The notes: a model not told the origin generated them from the letters alone. Positions 45,626 through 53,021 are shown, numbered from the stretch's first letter. The stretch is 64,000 nucleotides of DNA from Holdemanella sp. MSK.7.32 (GCF_024460475.1 NZ_JANFYN010000008.1:3085-67084), one strand, 5' to 3'. A program made the numbers and translations.

Positions 45626-46726
45626 CTATTCCATGGCTCTTTCATCTTTATTCTGCTGATCCTGAAGCTGACCTGTCATCTCATCCATATCATCAATGAA
45701 TTTACGGATATCTTTATATTCGACCTCATCATAATCTTCTTCTGAAACAGTATATTGAAATTCGCTGTTTGCGTTCATGGATTGAATATATGTTCTTTTC
45801 AATTCATCTGGTTCTACTTGCTTCATACTTCTGAATCGTTCATCTGTAGCTGTTTCCTTGATTCGGTTCACAACCAAATCCGATTTTGGTGAGTTTTCAA
45901 GAATATAGGTGATGTTCTTTACATCTTTCATGAATTCATATTTATCATTGTTTTCCTGATAATATTTAACCATATTATATAAAGTGGTAATGTCTTTTGA
46001 AGCAATTACACTTGCTTCTGTATCAATGCTTAAATAAGCCAACGCATTCATTGGTGAGTCGAAGATTATAATATCGCTTGCATGGTCTTGAATTTGTTTC
46101 CATCCAACTGATGTAAAAGAACCCGCAGCTTCGTGTTTGTACGGTGTATCTTTGATACCATATTCCAATGCAAAAGCTGGATTATTTTTTTCATCGTATC
46201 CAACAAATACTGCATTATGCATATTTTTGCTCATGTAAAGTGACTGATTTAAAATCAGAGTATCTATTACATTCCCTTCAAATGCCATTGTTTGTGTAAA
46301 ATAATCCTTCATCTCATTAAAGTTACCACTTTCTCTATCAGGTAGACTGATTCCTGTATGCTTGTACACTGCATTTTTTGTATGAGAATATTCGTATAGA
46401 ACAAGATTTCTTGGATCCCTTTCCATATAATATTGATTTACCTTTTCTCTGGCTTCCATAAAACTACAGTTTTCATAAAACTGCACAAAGTCATAGCAGT
46501 TCATCCCGTTTGTTGTTTTCGCATTATAGAAAACTAAGTTTTTCTGCAAATCAAAAATCAATGAAGGATGTTCATAACATACAAGGTATCTTGCATTATT
46601 TTTCTTTGAATATAATGTCAAACCATAAACATTGTCTGCAATTTCTGCCACAGACAATTGTCTGATATTTACAGCTAAATCTCTTAATTCGTTTTTTTCG
46701 TCCTTTGTATAAAATTTAACACTCAT
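45626..46726 (-). CDS. TOPRIM/DUF3991-like primase-related protein
   Basis: The 366 residues have an N-terminal zinc-free CHC2-like region (NVYGLTLYSKKNNARYLVCYEHPSLIFD, FQFYENC context) and a TOPRIM-type segment DIIIFDSPMNALAYLSI near residue 222, as in DUF3991 proteins encoded by Gram-positive conjugative plasmids. Such proteins are thought to prime complementary-strand synthesis or process DNA in the recipient. The catalytic Glu/Asp set is not complete by eye. GGAGG lies 9 bases before the ATG. Confidence 0.75.
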   Translation of the reverse strand: MSVKFYTKDEKNELRDLAVNIRQLSVAEIADNVYGLTLYSKKNNARYLVCYEHPSLIFDLQKNLVFYNAKTTNGMNCYDFVQFYENCSFMEAREKVNQYYMERDPRNLVLYEYSHTKNAVYKHTGISLPDRESGNFNEMKDYFTQTMAFEGNVIDTLILNQSLYMSKNMHNAVFVGYDEKNNPAFALEYGIKDTPYKHEAAGSFTSVGWKQIQDHASDIIIFDSPMNALAYLSIDTEASVIASKDITTLYNMVKYYQENNDKYEFMKDVKNITYILENSPKSDLVVNRIKETATDERFRSMKQVEPDELKRTYIQSMNANSEFQYTVSEEDYDEVEYKDIRKFIDDMDEMTGQLQDQQNKDERAME

Positions 46727-46792
46727 GATAGAGCCTCCTTATGTTGTTTTTTCTAATTCAATAAAAGAATTGTTTTGCAAATTATGCACACA

Positions 46793-47323
46793 TCATATTT
46801 CGTAATAATAGTCAGCCAGTCTTTCTTCGGCTAGTTCTTCTTCATCTTTCGTAAAGCAATCTAGATCGACATCATCATAAATCTTGTTTATCACATCATC
46901 CCAAATACGATAGGATTCAATTTCATCCGCATTTTTAAGCTGTTCATTAATTTCCTGATGTTGTATTGAGTAGTGGAAAGCCTGTTTACTCAAAATTTCT
47001 GTTTTACTGTATTCCGCCATTATCAATTCATCAACATGATTGATCTGGTCCTGATCAAAATATACGTCCCTTATCTTTTCATTCTGTATATAGCCATAAA
47101 AATGACGGGATGGTACATTTTTGTTTATAAAATTGTATAACCCATCCTGTAATGGAATTTCTACATTTGCCATGTTACGTGTTATCGTATGCTCATAGCT
47201 TAACAGTCTTACATCCTGCACATCATCCGCTTGGATATTTCTGTAATCACCATTGCGTATCATGGACAGATAATCTTCGTATCTGTCCAAAGGTAATTTT
47301 GAAAATGTTTTATATAATTCCAT
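46793..47323 (-). CDS. Unknown 176-residue protein
   Basis: A soluble acidic protein without recognised domain (LPLDRYEDYLSMIRNGDYRNIQ...). It follows the 148-residue gene by 8 bases and precedes the primase-like gene, so it is part of the first leading-region operon from promoter P5. Confidence 0.6.
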   Translation of the reverse strand: MELYKTFSKLPLDRYEDYLSMIRNGDYRNIQADDVQDVRLLSYEHTITRNMANVEIPLQDGLYNFINKNVPSRHFYGYIQNEKIRDVYFDQDQINHVDELIMAEYSKTEILSKQAFHYSIQHQEINEQLKNADEIESYRIWDDVINKIYDDVDLDCFTKDEEELAEERLADYYYEI

Positions 47324-47331
47324 AATTCTGC

Positions 47332-47778
47332 TTAGTGTTCAAACTGTCCTAATTCATTCAAGGTCAGCTGATCTTCCTTCTCATCCTGCGGAGATGGAGC
47401 ATGGACTGTTCTCGCATATTCATTTTCAAGCTGAACACGTGTAGCTACATCATCAATCACCTGGTTTAAAATTGCAGGTGTAATAGGTTTAACGTAACCA
47501 TAGTAGCGATACGTAAGTTCAAGTGAATTTTTTGTTCTTAATTCACATTGATTAAGGATATACTGAGATGCCTGCTTTCCATTGATACCAAAGCGTTGTA
47601 GATTTTTCACTTGATCGGGTGTTAAAAAAACACCCTTGTACATTTCAAATGCATCAGGGTGTTTTCCAATTTCTTCAATAACTTTTTTTGTTCGTTCATT
47701 CAGTGATAAATTGTTTTGGTTCTTCTTCAGGTACATCAGTCTTTCATACATCATGTCATAATCATCATAGGTCATCAT
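47332..47778 (-). CDS. Unknown 148-residue protein, first gene of the leading-region operon
   Basis: Start at the ATG at 47778, which has GGAGG 7 bases upstream; an in-frame extension to 47796 overlaps the leader. The helical protein contains LTPDQVKNLQRFGINGKQASQYILNQ, a helix-hairpin-like segment. Promoter P5 and a leader terminator precede it. No family recognised. Confidence 0.6.
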   Translation of the reverse strand: MMTYDDYDMMYERLMYLKKNQNNLSLNERTKKVIEEIGKHPDAFEMYKGVFLTPDQVKNLQRFGINGKQASQYILNQCELRTKNSLELTYRYYGYVKPITPAILNQVIDDVATRVQLENEYARTVHAPSPQDEKEDQLTLNELGQFEH

Positions 47779-47798
47779 ACCGATACCTCCTTCCAAAT

Positions 47799-47853
47799 AA
47801 AAAAAGATAAGCAGGGCAACAGGGAAGGTTGCAGATTAACCTACTTATCTTTT
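47799..47853 (-). terminator. Leader terminator (attenuator candidate)
   Basis: AAAGATAAGTAGG pairs with CCTGCTTATCTTT, followed by a T run on the minus strand, between promoter P5 and the gene at 47778. Confidence 0.8.
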
Positions 47854-47908
47854 GTATAAAAATTGTGGATGATAATGTGTGTAATCCTTACAATTCCTCT
47901 ACATTAGC

Positions 47909-47954
47909 ATTATAACACATCAGAGAAACAAAAATGCTAGAAATTTGTGCGAAC
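47909..47954 (-). promoter_or_regulatory. Shared-class promoter P5
   Basis: Minus strand: TTCGCAC, CTAGCATTTTT, 15 bases, TATAAT, upstream of the leading-region operon. Confidence 0.8.
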
Positions 47955-48012
47955 AATATTCACTTAATGCTCATAAAAAATGAGCAAAAATATGTAAACA
48001 ACCTTTATATAT

Positions 48013-48097
48013 CAAAAAAAGCATCCAAGACTCCGTTGATTTAAGACGGAGAGGGATGCTTTTTTGAATATCTACATAAGCCGTATACTTATGTCAA
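48013..48097 (-). ncRNA. Promoter-hairpin cassette, copy 1 (small RNA candidate)
   Basis: Minus strand: TTGACA (48092-48097), 17 bases, TAGATA (48069-48074), then a short transcript that folds as GCATCC...CTCCGTC with GACGGAG...GGATGC and ends in seven T (48014-48059). The 17-base spacer contains ACATAAG/CTTATGT, a likely operator. A near-identical cassette lies at 52697-52780. Confidence 0.7.
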
Positions 48098-48124
48098 TTC
48101 CAAAACATTATATCAACCAGATTA

Positions 48125-48532
48125 TCATTTTTTTATATTCAGATAATCATGAGGTGTAATACTTAAAATTTTCGATTTTTCAAAGTCTTTTGTATTCCTT
48201 GTTAAAATATATTTAGCTTTTTGCCTTTCCGCAATTGCAGAAACAACAGCATCTTCAAAATCTGAAATGTCACTGGAAAGAGCTTTTTCAATATCTGCTC
48301 CCCTTGTATCTGATATCTTTATTAAATCTAAAAGATTTCTTATACATTCTTTTGCCTGTTCACTTCCAATATATTTTCTTGCAATATAGAATATGTCTGT
48401 GATTGCCGAAGCTGATACAATAATAGTATGATTATCAATACACTTATTTAGTGCATTATATGAATCTTCGAAAAACGGCTCTCTTTTACATAGAATATCT
48501 ATAATCACATTTGTATCAACTAATATCTTCAT
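48125..48532 (-). CDS. PIN-domain toxin (VapC-like)
   Basis: The 135 residues show the PIN acidic set: DTNVIIDIL at the N-terminus, a Glu in the SEQAKE region and SDFEDAVVSAIAE with later Asp. PIN toxins are ribonucleases that cut tRNA or rRNA. It overlaps the antitoxin gene by 4 bases (ATGA), the usual arrangement for such pairs. Confidence 0.88.
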   Translation of the reverse strand: MKILVDTNVIIDILCKREPFFEDSYNALNKCIDNHTIIVSASAITDIFYIARKYIGSEQAKECIRNLLDLIKISDTRGADIEKALSSDISDFEDAVVSAIAERQKAKYILTRNTKDFEKSKILSITPHDYLNIKK

Positions 48533-48750
48533 TGCTTAGAAATCCTTTCGTTTTTTATATTTTCAATCTCTTTGTCAGTTAATGAAGGCAATATACCAAC
48601 TAAATTATTTAATGATCTTTTCTTTGCCTGCTTTGGTGAAATAATACGTGCAATCTCTATTCCTTTATTTGTAATAATAATTTCTTCTTTGTTTGCCATA
48701 GTTAAATAATCACTAAGATGTGTTCTTAATTCTGTAGTATTGACTTTCAT
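48529..48750 (-). CDS. Phd/YefM-type antitoxin
   Basis: From the ATG at 48750 (GGAGGGG 6 bases upstream) 73 residues: MKVNTTELRTHLSDYLTMANKEEIIITNKGIEIARIISP is the Phd/YefM fold, followed by a toxin-binding tail. A longer frame to 48822 has no binding site and crosses the promoter. It should neutralise the PIN toxin and repress the operon. Confidence 0.88.
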   Translation of the reverse strand: MKVNTTELRTHLSDYLTMANKEEIIITNKGIEIARIISPKQAKKRSLNNLVGILPSLTDKEIENIKNERISKQ

Positions 48751-48763
48751 AGCAATCCCCTCC

Positions 48764-48813
48764 TGTACATTAATTATAATATAAATGTACATATGAAGCA
48801 ACAATAATGTACA
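48764..48813 (-). promoter_or_regulatory. Toxin-antitoxin promoter with three TGTACA boxes
   Basis: Minus strand: TTGCTT (48796-48801), 17 bases, TATAAT (48773-48778). TGTACA occurs at 48764, 48786 and 48808, spaced 22 bases apart, which suits cooperative antitoxin binding on one DNA face. Confidence 0.75.
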
Positions 48814-48831
48814 TTCGTTCAATTAGTTTTT

Positions 48832-48850
48832 TTAAGGCAATTTGCCTTAA
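48832..48850. repeat. Type 1 palindrome
   Basis: Arms TTAAGGCA/TGCCTTAA, loop ATT. Confidence 0.9.
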
Positions 48851-48898
48851 TTTTGTAATTATCATTATTATTGGACCTCTTTATGTTATATTTTTTAT
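48832..48898 (+). repeat. Copy of the upstream region of the plus-strand gene at 53110
   Basis: About 66 bases including the palindrome match 53022-53087 with two or three differences. Here no plus-strand gene follows; the next 40 bases only contain AT-rich DNA. It may be a leftover of a lost gene copy. Confidence 0.7.
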
Positions 48899-48946
48899 TG
48901 GTATACAGGTATAATTTCATTATTTTATATATACTTTAAACAACTA

Positions 48947-49069
48947 TCACAAATATTTAAAAGTAAGTATTCTAAAAAGTAAATATAGTAGTAATATCAC
49001 AACTATATTAGCGACAATCTCAATAATTAATAGAACAAAATCTACTCCGTCTTTTTTTTCACCCTTCAT
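48947..49069 (-). CDS. Small membrane protein, 40 residues
   Basis: ATG at 49069 with AAAGGTGATGAG upstream; MKGEKKDGVDF is followed by one long hydrophobic segment VLLIIEIVANIVVILLLYLLF. A type 2 palindrome precedes its binding site. Function unknown; the size suggests a membrane-active or regulatory peptide. Confidence 0.55.
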   Translation of the reverse strand: MKGEKKDGVDFVLLIIEIVANIVVILLLYLLFRILTFKYL

Positions 49070-49086
49070 CTCATCACCTTTCAACG

Positions 49087-49100
49087 TGGCAGTACTGCCA
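49087..49100. repeat. Type 2 palindrome
   Basis: TGGCAGTACTGCCA in the leader of the 40-residue protein. Confidence 0.85.
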
Positions 49101-49159
49101 TTTTTGTTTTACAAATTCAAAAGTGTATTATTTCTTTTTAACAAAGTAAAATGCTGTAA

Positions 49160-49662
49160 TTAATTCCTGCATTGAAAGCAAAAACATAATACAAACGAAA
49201 ATTTAAAAAGCGGAAAGAAGATAGAAACAAAATCATTTGCAGCCATGAAAGCAAACATTAACTGGATTCCTAAAGCCAATATAATTACTGAAACAACCAC
49301 TTTAAAAATTATAGGCATATTTAAATCATCAACCGCAACATTTGCAACACTAAAACCACCTAAAAGAATAAACATTAAAAAGCCTGTAATACTCAATGAA
49401 AAAGATACTATATCTGTATTTGGAATATTCACACTTAATATTCTTCCTAGAGAATAAGCACCCATTTTCGAACACATTGAATTAATGTATTGGATACATT
49501 TAAATCTTCATTAAGTTCATCAGATTTTTTAGAAATTCTACGAACTATTGTGATATAGAATCCACAATACAATAAGAGAATCAATATTTCACAGATGACC
49601 ATGACCATATAATTCTTTTTCAGTGTTAAAACACTCGCAAAAGCATCCTCTTCATTTACCAT
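49160..49662 (-). pseudogene. Frameshifted polytopic membrane protein gene
   Basis: Two overlapping frames look like halves of one gene: 49662-49447 (MVNEEDAFASVLTLKKNYMVMVICEILILLLY..., one membrane segment, basic linker) and 49477-49160 (three membrane segments: SLSITGFLMFILLGG, IIFKVVVSVIILALGIQLMFAF, FVSIFFPLFKFSFVLCF). The second frame has no binding site. A shift near 49460-49475 (CGAAAATGG) separates them. Upstream binding site is also weak, so the gene is probably decayed. Confidence 0.5.
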
Positions 49663-49670
49663 AACTATTA

Positions 49671-49709
49671 AAAAGGGATGATTCTGAATTAAACAGAAAT
49701 CAACCCTTT
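49671..49709 (-). terminator. Intrinsic terminator after the bacteriocin-like pair
   Basis: AAAGGG.TGATT.CTG pairs with CAGAATCA.CCCTTT and is followed by TTT on the minus strand. Confidence 0.7.
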
Positions 49710-49717
49710 CAATTAAT

Positions 49718-49885
49718 TTAAGAAAATTTTTTATCTATAAAGATATATATAAAGACAAATAAGATTGCTAATACACTTCTAATTATGATAGGAATATTTA
49801 AACTTGAGAAATATTGAATTGATAAGAATAGAAATATTATATATTTTAATATATTCCAAATCTTAATCTTTTTATTGGAATCCAC
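49718..49885 (-). CDS. Small two-segment membrane protein, immunity candidate
   Basis: A GTG at 49885 with GGAG 9 bases upstream opens 55 residues: a basic N-terminus (MDSNKKIKIW) and two membrane segments (ILKYIIFLFLSIQYF and IIIRSVLAILFVFIYIF), ending TAA at 49718. It overlaps the last 14 bases of the secreted protein gene upstream, so it is translationally coupled. Position, size and topology are those of bacteriocin immunity proteins; this is inferred. Confidence 0.6.
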   Translation of the reverse strand: MDSNKKIKIWNILKYIIFLFLSIQYFSSLNIPIIIRSVLAILFVFIYIFIDKKFS

Positions 49886-50429
49886 AATTATTTACTCCGA
49901 AAGCATAATTATAATCAAACCAAATTCCATCTGTAACATTATTTGCAGCAATTCCTAATGCTGCTGTTGCTGCTCCAATCGCTCCTGCAGCCCAACCTGA
50001 AGTTGCTAAAAACGCTAATGCTCCACCTAAGCCACCAACACCAACAGTTAGAGCAATTCTTAAATTACCTGCATCAATATAAACTCTTACAAAATTCCAA
50101 TGAAATTCAATGTCATTTTTACCCCATGCCCTTGTCTGAACTCCACTTAAAATAGCCGTCTTAGTATTTGGATTAATTGTTAAATCATTTTCTCTAATAG
50201 CATTATTTGATTCCGTTAACATTTTTTTAACATTAACTAAATCATCATTCTCTAGATATACATTATCCGGAAGATTCAAGACATATTCATTATTTACAAC
50301 TTCAATATAGCGATCCAACTCTTCATAATTCTGCGACTCAATTACTACTTTTTCCTTTGCACTTATCGGCATAATCGCTATAGAAAACACTGTCATAATT
50401 GATACTAATAAAGATAACAATTTTTTCAT
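49872..50429 (-). CDS. Secreted bacteriocin- or toxin-like protein
   Basis: The 185 residues begin with a signal peptide cut near AKEK (residue 25). After a polar pro-region-like stretch (NYEELDRYIEVVNNEYVLNLPD), the C-terminal 90 residues hold WGKNDIEFHWNFVRVYIDAG, then a Gly/Ala-rich hydrophobic hairpin (VGGLGGALAFLATSGW, GAIGAATAALGIAANNV) and YNYAFGVNNCGFQ. Such a membrane-active hairpin suggests an antimicrobial or membrane toxin. AAAGGAC precedes the ATG. I cannot name the family. Confidence 0.6.
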   Translation of the reverse strand: MKKLLSLLVSIMTVFSIAIMPISAKEKVVIESQNYEELDRYIEVVNNEYVLNLPDNVYLENDDLVNVKKMLTESNNAIRENDLTINPNTKTAILSGVQTRAWGKNDIEFHWNFVRVYIDAGNLRIALTVGVGGLGGALAFLATSGWAAGAIGAATAALGIAANNVTDGIWFDYNYAFGVNNCGFQ

Positions 50430-50640
50430 ACTTTTGTCCTTTCATGAAATCTTTTTTAATTTTTCGCAAATATAAACTCTTTCTAAGCTAATGGTAATTA
50501 TATAAATTACCTGACTAGCTTTTTTTTGATAACGTTATCTTCATCTTTGTTTTATAACATTTGTGTAATTTTGCAAGTCTTAATTTTATATCTTTTCTTG
50601 TTGATTTTCAAAAGCTTTGATATAATTTCTTTGAATGCAG
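50430..50640. other. Gene-free AT-rich stretch with plus-strand terminator
   Basis: No gene. AAGCTA...GTAATT/AATTAC...TAGCTT followed by T8 on the plus strand (50484-50528) is a terminator-like hairpin with no plus-strand gene before it; it may be part of the decayed insertion next to it. Confidence 0.5.
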
Positions 50641-50651
50641 AATAGTTTACT

Positions 50652-50744
50652 ATGAGTTATACCCAATTAACAAAAAGAGAAAGTCAAGTCATGGATATTT
50701 TGTGGAAACATGATAAAAAAAGCCCATCAAATCATATAAAATGA
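50652..50744 (+). pseudogene. BlaI/MecI-type repressor, 5' fragment
   Basis: Thirty residues, MSYTQLTKRESQVMDILWKHDKKSP..., match the first helices of BlaI/MecI/CopY repressors (about 120 residues when complete) and then stop. A hairpin (50721-50761) covers the break. This is a plus-strand fragment, foreign to the surrounding minus-strand genes. Confidence 0.7.
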
Positions 50745-50794
50745 TTTGTATGGGCGCTTTTCATTTGCTAAGTCTTGTTTACATCTCTATTTAA

Positions 50795-51256
50795 TTCTAT
50801 ACTTCAATTATAGACACTACTTATCATTCAAACATTCCAATTGAAACTCTATCATTATTAGATTGTGGTGTTCGAAACTTTGATTTCAATCATCCTATTA
50901 AAAGCATCTTCTTCGATAATATTGAATACATTCGAAAATTAGATGCTTCTGGTAAAGTTCGTCCTTGTATTTTAGACAATGTAGAACGTTCTCTTCTTTG
51001 CCACACATGTTATCTTGGTTTTGATCAGTTTGAATGTACGGATTGTGACAACTGGAATATTATCCCACATTCTTGTCATTCAAGATTCTGTAATGCCTGT
51101 GGTGTTAAATATGCCAAACAGCTTGCAGCCAAAGCCACTTCTTTTTGTCTTGACTGCCCTCATAAACACATTGTCTTTACTATTCCTGAAGAACTTAGAA
51201 ACTGGTTCAGACAGGATCGTACTCGACTCAATCTTTTGTTTGTTGCAGCTAGAAAT
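50795..51256 (+). pseudogene. IS91-like transposase, N-terminal fragment
   Basis: The plus-strand frame contains the zinc-finger block HTCYLGFDQFECTDC...PHSCHSRFCNACG and KHIVFTIPEELRNWF, as in the N-terminus of IS91-type HUH transposases. There is no ATG start, and homology ends near 51256 where the sequence joins the opposite-strand remnant. It marks an old insertion of about 0.6 kb together with the BlaI fragment. Confidence 0.75.
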
Positions 51257-51374
51257 ACAATATGTATACTAGTAAATAGATCATTATTAAAGAAACTGAA
51301 AACGAAACAATTAAGGAATACTCATTATATATTCAAAGATATTCCTATACGTAATGAATTTGGTATGATTGCCA

Positions 51375-51545
51375 CTATACATAAACAAACGAACCTTTTA
51401 ACTGTTCTCTCATTCTTTCATTTGAAAACTGTTCACTTCCCATGCTATATAAACTTCCATCCATACGATATTCTTTATAATCCAATTCAGACATATAATC
51501 ATTTATTCTCTTTGTATATCCATAAATTTTAACTGTTGTATTCAT
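51375..51545 (-). pseudogene. Truncated gene of unknown function
   Basis: ATG at 51545 opens MNTTVKIYGYTKRINDYMSELDYKEYRMDGSLYS... for 56 residues. It has a good promoter (51584-51612) but stops where the transposon relic begins, so its 3' end is probably lost. No family recognised. Confidence 0.45.
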
Positions 51546-51583
51546 GATATTTTCACCGAAATAACATTTCCTTATCTACATAT

Positions 51584-51612
51584 ATTATACCATGCTAGTA
51601 TATACTAATCAA
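51584..51612 (-). promoter_or_regulatory. Promoter with AGTATATACT operator, copy 1
   Basis: TTGATT, 17-base spacer, TATAAT on the minus strand. The spacer starts AGTATATACT and ends CATGG, as in copy 2. Confidence 0.7.
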
Positions 51613-51635
51613 ACGAAAAATGCTTTATATAAAAG

Positions 51636-51668
51636 AAAAATACAGACTACCTCTTTTTAGTCTGTATA
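51636..51668 (-). terminator. Intrinsic terminator after the RHH gene
   Basis: ATACAGACTA/TAGTCTGTAT, a perfect 10-base-pair stem that includes the stop codon, followed by T5 on the minus strand. Confidence 0.85.
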
Positions 51669-51838
51669 TCTTTGCGTATCAATTCCTTAATGTAACCCAT
51701 CTTAGAATCAACCTTGTCTAGTTGTTCGATGATATCCTTATCATTATTGCAATTCAGCCTTATTAAGACTGTTTTTGTATATTTCTTATTATAATCGTTA
51801 ATCAATTTAACCCGCTTTTGTTGTCTTGTTTCATCCAT
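51647..51838 (-). CDS. Ribbon-helix-helix-like repressor
   Basis: The 63 residues are basic and contain TVLIRLNCNNDKDIIEQLDKVDSKMGYIKELIRKDI, with the strand and two helices of an Arc/MetJ-type fold. The promoter carries an AGTATATACT palindrome between -35 and -10, and the same palindrome-promoter occurs 280 bases away. Autoregulation is therefore likely. GGGAG lies about 10 bases before the ATG. Confidence 0.72.
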   Translation of the reverse strand: MDETRQQKRVKLINDYNKKYTKTVLIRLNCNNDKDIIEQLDKVDSKMGYIKELIRKDIQTKKR

Positions 51839-51863
51839 TCATTTGATCTCCCTGTTTGAAAAC

Positions 51864-51892
51864 ATTATACCATGTAAGTATATACTAAACAA
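51864..51892 (-). promoter_or_regulatory. Promoter with AGTATATACT operator, copy 2
   Basis: TTGTTT, 17-base spacer starting AGTATATACT, TATAAT, for the RHH gene. Confidence 0.75.
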
Positions 51893-51902
51893 CAAAATTT
51901 AG

Positions 51903-51921
51903 TTAAGGCAATGTGCCTTAA
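51903..51921. repeat. Type 1 palindrome
   Basis: Arms TTAAGGCA/TGCCTTAA, loop ATG, just after the sortase B stop. Confidence 0.9.
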
Positions 51922-51924
51922 CAT

Positions 51925-52671
51925 CTAGTGAACGATTATTGTTTCATCGTACTCTTCCAAAAAACCAGACAGCAATAATCTTCGATTTGAATTTAAACCA
52001 TAATCCAGATCGCACGTTGATAAAGTAACCATAAGTGAATCTGTATCTATATCCTCGTTACAATAAAGTGCTTCATTTTTTAGTTTATTTAAGGTTTCCT
52101 GTCTTTCATCTCCAAAGTCTTTTACATAAAAAGTCGACTCGTTATCTGATTTTGAATAACAGAAAACATTACACTTATAGTTTTGCGCTGGTGTTAGTAA
52201 ATAGAAATCTGGATGGCTGTCAAAAAATGATTTTGATGAAAAGTTCTTTAGTAAAGTAAACATTCCCCCACCCTGAACAGAATGTCCATAAATAGTATTG
52301 TTATCATCTGAGAAGTCTCTATTCGTATTGCAGTCTAGAAATGCTGAACCCATATAGTTGTATCCTTTGTAGATCGTATGATCTAAATAATAGGAGTTAT
52401 TTGTCCCTTGCACTACAGGATATGATATAGCACAGTCTGGAACATATATCCAACCAACTATATCTTGATTGATAGCTTTTAATGAACCCCAGTCAGGAGC
52501 TAAAATCTGCTCTCCGTTCTCATCTTTTTTAACAACACATTCTTTTTTTAACTTGTCTGTCTGTAATTCAACTTCATTATCTTCATTGTATATCTGCCAA
52601 GCCTGATAGGCACAGAACCCACCAACGCATAAGCAAATTATCAATATGATTCCATAAATCCACTTTTTCAT
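51925..52671 (-). CDS. srtB: Class B sortase
   Basis: The 248 residues have an N-terminal membrane anchor (5-24), the class B core with NNTIYGHS (catalytic His near 128), VTLSTCDLDYG with Cys near 217, and the RRLLLSG Arg near 228. Class B sortases anchor a small number of NPxTx-type substrates or act in pilus biogenesis. The likely substrate is not in view; the pilus operon has its own class C enzyme. Its leader contains promoter-hairpin cassette 2. Confidence 0.92.
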   Translation of the reverse strand: MKKWIYGIILIICLCVGGFCAYQAWQIYNEDNEVELQTDKLKKECVVKKDENGEQILAPDWGSLKAINQDIVGWIYVPDCAISYPVVQGTNNSYYLDHTIYKGYNYMGSAFLDCNTNRDFSDDNNTIYGHSVQGGGMFTLLKNFSSKSFFDSHPDFYLLTPAQNYKCNVFCYSKSDNESTFYVKDFGDERQETLNKLKNEALYCNEDIDTDSLMVTLSTCDLDYGLNSNRRLLLSGFLEEYDETIIVH

Positions 52672-52696
52672 ATTTCATTTCCCCTTTCACTCTATA

Positions 52697-52780
52697 AAAA
52701 AAGGCATCCAAGACTCCGTTGTTTTAAGACGGAGAGGGATGCCAGTTTGAATATATACATAAGCCGTATACTTATGTCAA
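52697..52780 (-). ncRNA. Promoter-hairpin cassette, copy 2 (leader of sortase B)
   Basis: TTGACA (52775-52780), 17 bases, TATATA (52752-52757), then GGCATCC...CTCCGTC / GACGGAG...GGATGCC and T7, immediately before the sortase B binding site. The base pair before GCATCC is changed on both sides (G/C) compared with copy 1 (A/T), a compensated difference. Confidence 0.75.
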
Positions 52781-52944
52781 TTCCAGTTTAGTGTAGCATA
52801 ACACGTAAGTCCTATAAGCACAAGCATACCCGCAAAAATAAAACCTGTTTTTATATTAAAATCCTTGTCACTTATACATAAGTGTGCCAACCATCCAAAT
52901 GACAGTGCAACAGAACCTAAAAACAATAAATCTCTAAACAACAT
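52777..52944 (-). CDS. Small two-segment membrane protein, paralogue of 53714-53893
   Basis: ATG at 52944 opens 55 residues (MLFRDLLFLGSVALSFGWLAHLCISDKDFNIKTGFIFAG...). The two hydrophobic segments and the DKDFNIKT loop align with the DDRFMNFKT loop of the 59-residue protein at 53714. Both follow the tail of a CHAP-type protein gene. Its stop codon is part of the TTGACA box of cassette 2. Binding site weak. Confidence 0.6.
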   Translation of the reverse strand: MLFRDLLFLGSVALSFGWLAHLCISDKDFNIKTGFIFAGMLVLIGLTCYATLNWN

Positions 52945-52946
52945 AT

Positions 52947-53013
52947 CTATACATCCACTGTCTTTGATTCTTCATCAGCAGGCTTGAACTTATAACAATC
53001 ATATTTCTCAGCC
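52947..53013 (-). pseudogene. Remnant C-terminal tail of a CHAP-type hydrolase gene
   Basis: The frame reads EKYDCYKFKPADEESKTVDV and stops at 52947; the end of the CHAP protein at 53900 reads QQYKFKPADEKVVSEV. Upstream is the same palindrome and AAAGAAAGAAGG as before that gene. Everything between start and tail has been deleted. Confidence 0.65.
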
Positions 53014-53021
53014 TTCTTTCT

